Source: Desulfurococcales archaeon
GTDB taxonomy: Archaea; Thermoproteota; Thermoprotei_A; Sulfolobales; WAQK01
Reading direction: 5' to 3'
NCBI GenBank assembly: GCA_027016915.1
Contig: JALURJ010000066.1
Location: 1 to 5,744, forward strand
Length of the DNA: 5,744 bases
Below are positions 5,146 to 5,744 of the stretch, piece after piece. Each line of letters starts with the position of its first letter. Positions within the stretch are counted from its first letter, which is position 1. A program made the position numbers and the translations under genes. Below the pieces are notes generated by a model. The model was not told the DNA's origin and did not search any database. It saw nothing but the letters and a program-made list of their open reading frames with translations.

Positions 5146-5744
5146 TGGGGCAACCTGCCTGGCAAGGGTTTCGACCAGGCGGTCGGGGAGCTCTAAGCCC
5201 AGCCTCTTGAACCCTATTATCAGGGAGCCGACGAGCGGCGGCGTTGAAAGCTTCTCGGTGTCGATGCCCCTCCTCTCGGCCTCCCTCCTGAAAACATCCT
5301 CGTAGATGGGAGAGTTGAACATGCCGGAAGTGTAGTATACCTTGTCCACGCCCACCCTCCTCGCGGCCCTGGCAGCATATGTTGCAAGTGTCGAGGCCCC
5401 GCGTACAAGAATTTCCAGGGCGTCGGGATCTCCTTCCTCCGCCGCCCTTGAGACCAGGGGTGCCAGCGCCGCTATACGTTCGACGCTGTGGGGCTCCCTA
5501 TACACACTCCACACCAGCTCCTCGAGATCCCCAGCCTCCAAGGCTTTGAGGATGTGGGTGGCCAGCCTCGTTTGCTCCCCTTCCTGGAGCCTCCTAACCA
5601 CAGCCCTCAGAGCCTCGACGCCGACCCAGTACGCTGAACCGTCGTCGCCGAGCAGCCAGCCCCTATCCCCGTAGATTATCCTACCTGTCTCGCCGTAGCC
5701 GTAGACTATGCTCCCGGTCCCTGCTATCACTACGACTCCAGGCC
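5131..5744 (-). CDS. BadF/BadG/BcrA/BcrD-type ATPase, N-acetylglucosamine kinase/hexokinase-like (N-terminus outside window)
   Basis: The frame is open from the right edge and ends with TGA at 5133-5131, giving the last 203 residues of a protein of probably about 300. The fragment starts at the second ATP phosphate loop, VVVIAGTGSIVYG (residues 3-15 of the visible part), followed by DRGWLLGDDGSAYW (26-39), both typical of this family. Later YYTSGMFNSP matches the adenosine-site region where relatives have a Gly-Gly or Gly-Ser pair. Members of this ASKHA fold group include human N-acetylglucosamine kinase and an archaeal hexokinase from Sulfolobus, as well as activators of radical dehydratases. 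Absence of the cysteine-rich activator signature in the visible part, and the carbohydrate neighbourhood, favour a sugar kinase. The substrate is unknown. The stop region overlaps the convergent glycosyltransferase by 15 bases. The GTG at 5730 is inside the conserved loop and is not the start; the true start and the first phosphate loop lie beyond the window. Confidence 0.88.
   Translation of the reverse strand, partial: PGVVVIAGTGSIVYGYGETGRIIYGDRGWLLGDDGSAYWVGVEALRAVVRRLQEGEQTRLATHILKALEAGDLEELVWSVYREPHSVERIAALAPLVSRAAEEGDPDALEILVRGASTLATYAARAARRVGVDKVYYTSGMFNSPIYEDVFRREAERRGIDTEKLSTPPLVGSLIIGFKRLGLELPDRLVETLARQVAPLYPP

Overview
The window most likely comes from a hyperthermophilic crenarchaeon, and Aeropyrum or a close relative of the Desulfurococcales is the best guess. 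The reasons are moderately high GC, arginine written mostly as AGG/AGA and isoleucine often as ATA, purine-rich Shine-Dalgarno sites, AT-rich archaeal TATA-like boxes, very tight gene packing, and frequent use of TTG as start codon (four of the five starts visible here). Such TTG use is known for Aeropyrum. The species is an inference.

Layout. Positions 1-291 hold the 3' end of a rhamnulokinase-like FGGY sugar kinase. A 113-base gap follows, with an oligo-T stretch, a TATA-like box and a strong Shine-Dalgarno site. Next comes a two-gene unit on the + strand: a pita-bread fold (M24, prolidase/aminopeptidase P-like) protein at 405-1532, and a complete FGGY carbohydrate kinase at 1547-3019. The M24 protein has lost two of five metal ligands and a catalytic histidine. 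The kinase has an altered sugar-binding motif. A family 4 uracil-DNA glycosylase on the - strand (3028-3630) ends 8 bases from the kinase. It diverges from a GtrA-type membrane protein (3707-4459) across a short gap centred on an 8-base palindromic TATA-like box. The GtrA gene overlaps by 10 bases a dolichol-phosphate-mannose-synthase-like glycosyltransferase (4450-5145). That gene in turn overlaps tail to tail, by 15 bases, a BadF/BadG/N-acetylglucosamine-kinase-like ATPase/kinase on the - strand, which runs off the right edge.

Themes. Three separate sugar-kinase-type genes and a polyprenyl-phosphate-sugar synthase with its membrane partner make this a carbohydrate-oriented neighbourhood, with one DNA repair gene between them. 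The glycosyltransferase and GtrA protein probably act together at the membrane to make or move lipid-linked sugars. The M24-like protein and the adjacent kinase are probably co-transcribed. Both have altered key residues, so they may serve one uncharacterised reaction sequence. That pair is the best candidate here for something undescribed. No CRISPR array, tRNA, rRNA, insertion sequence or extended repeat was seen.
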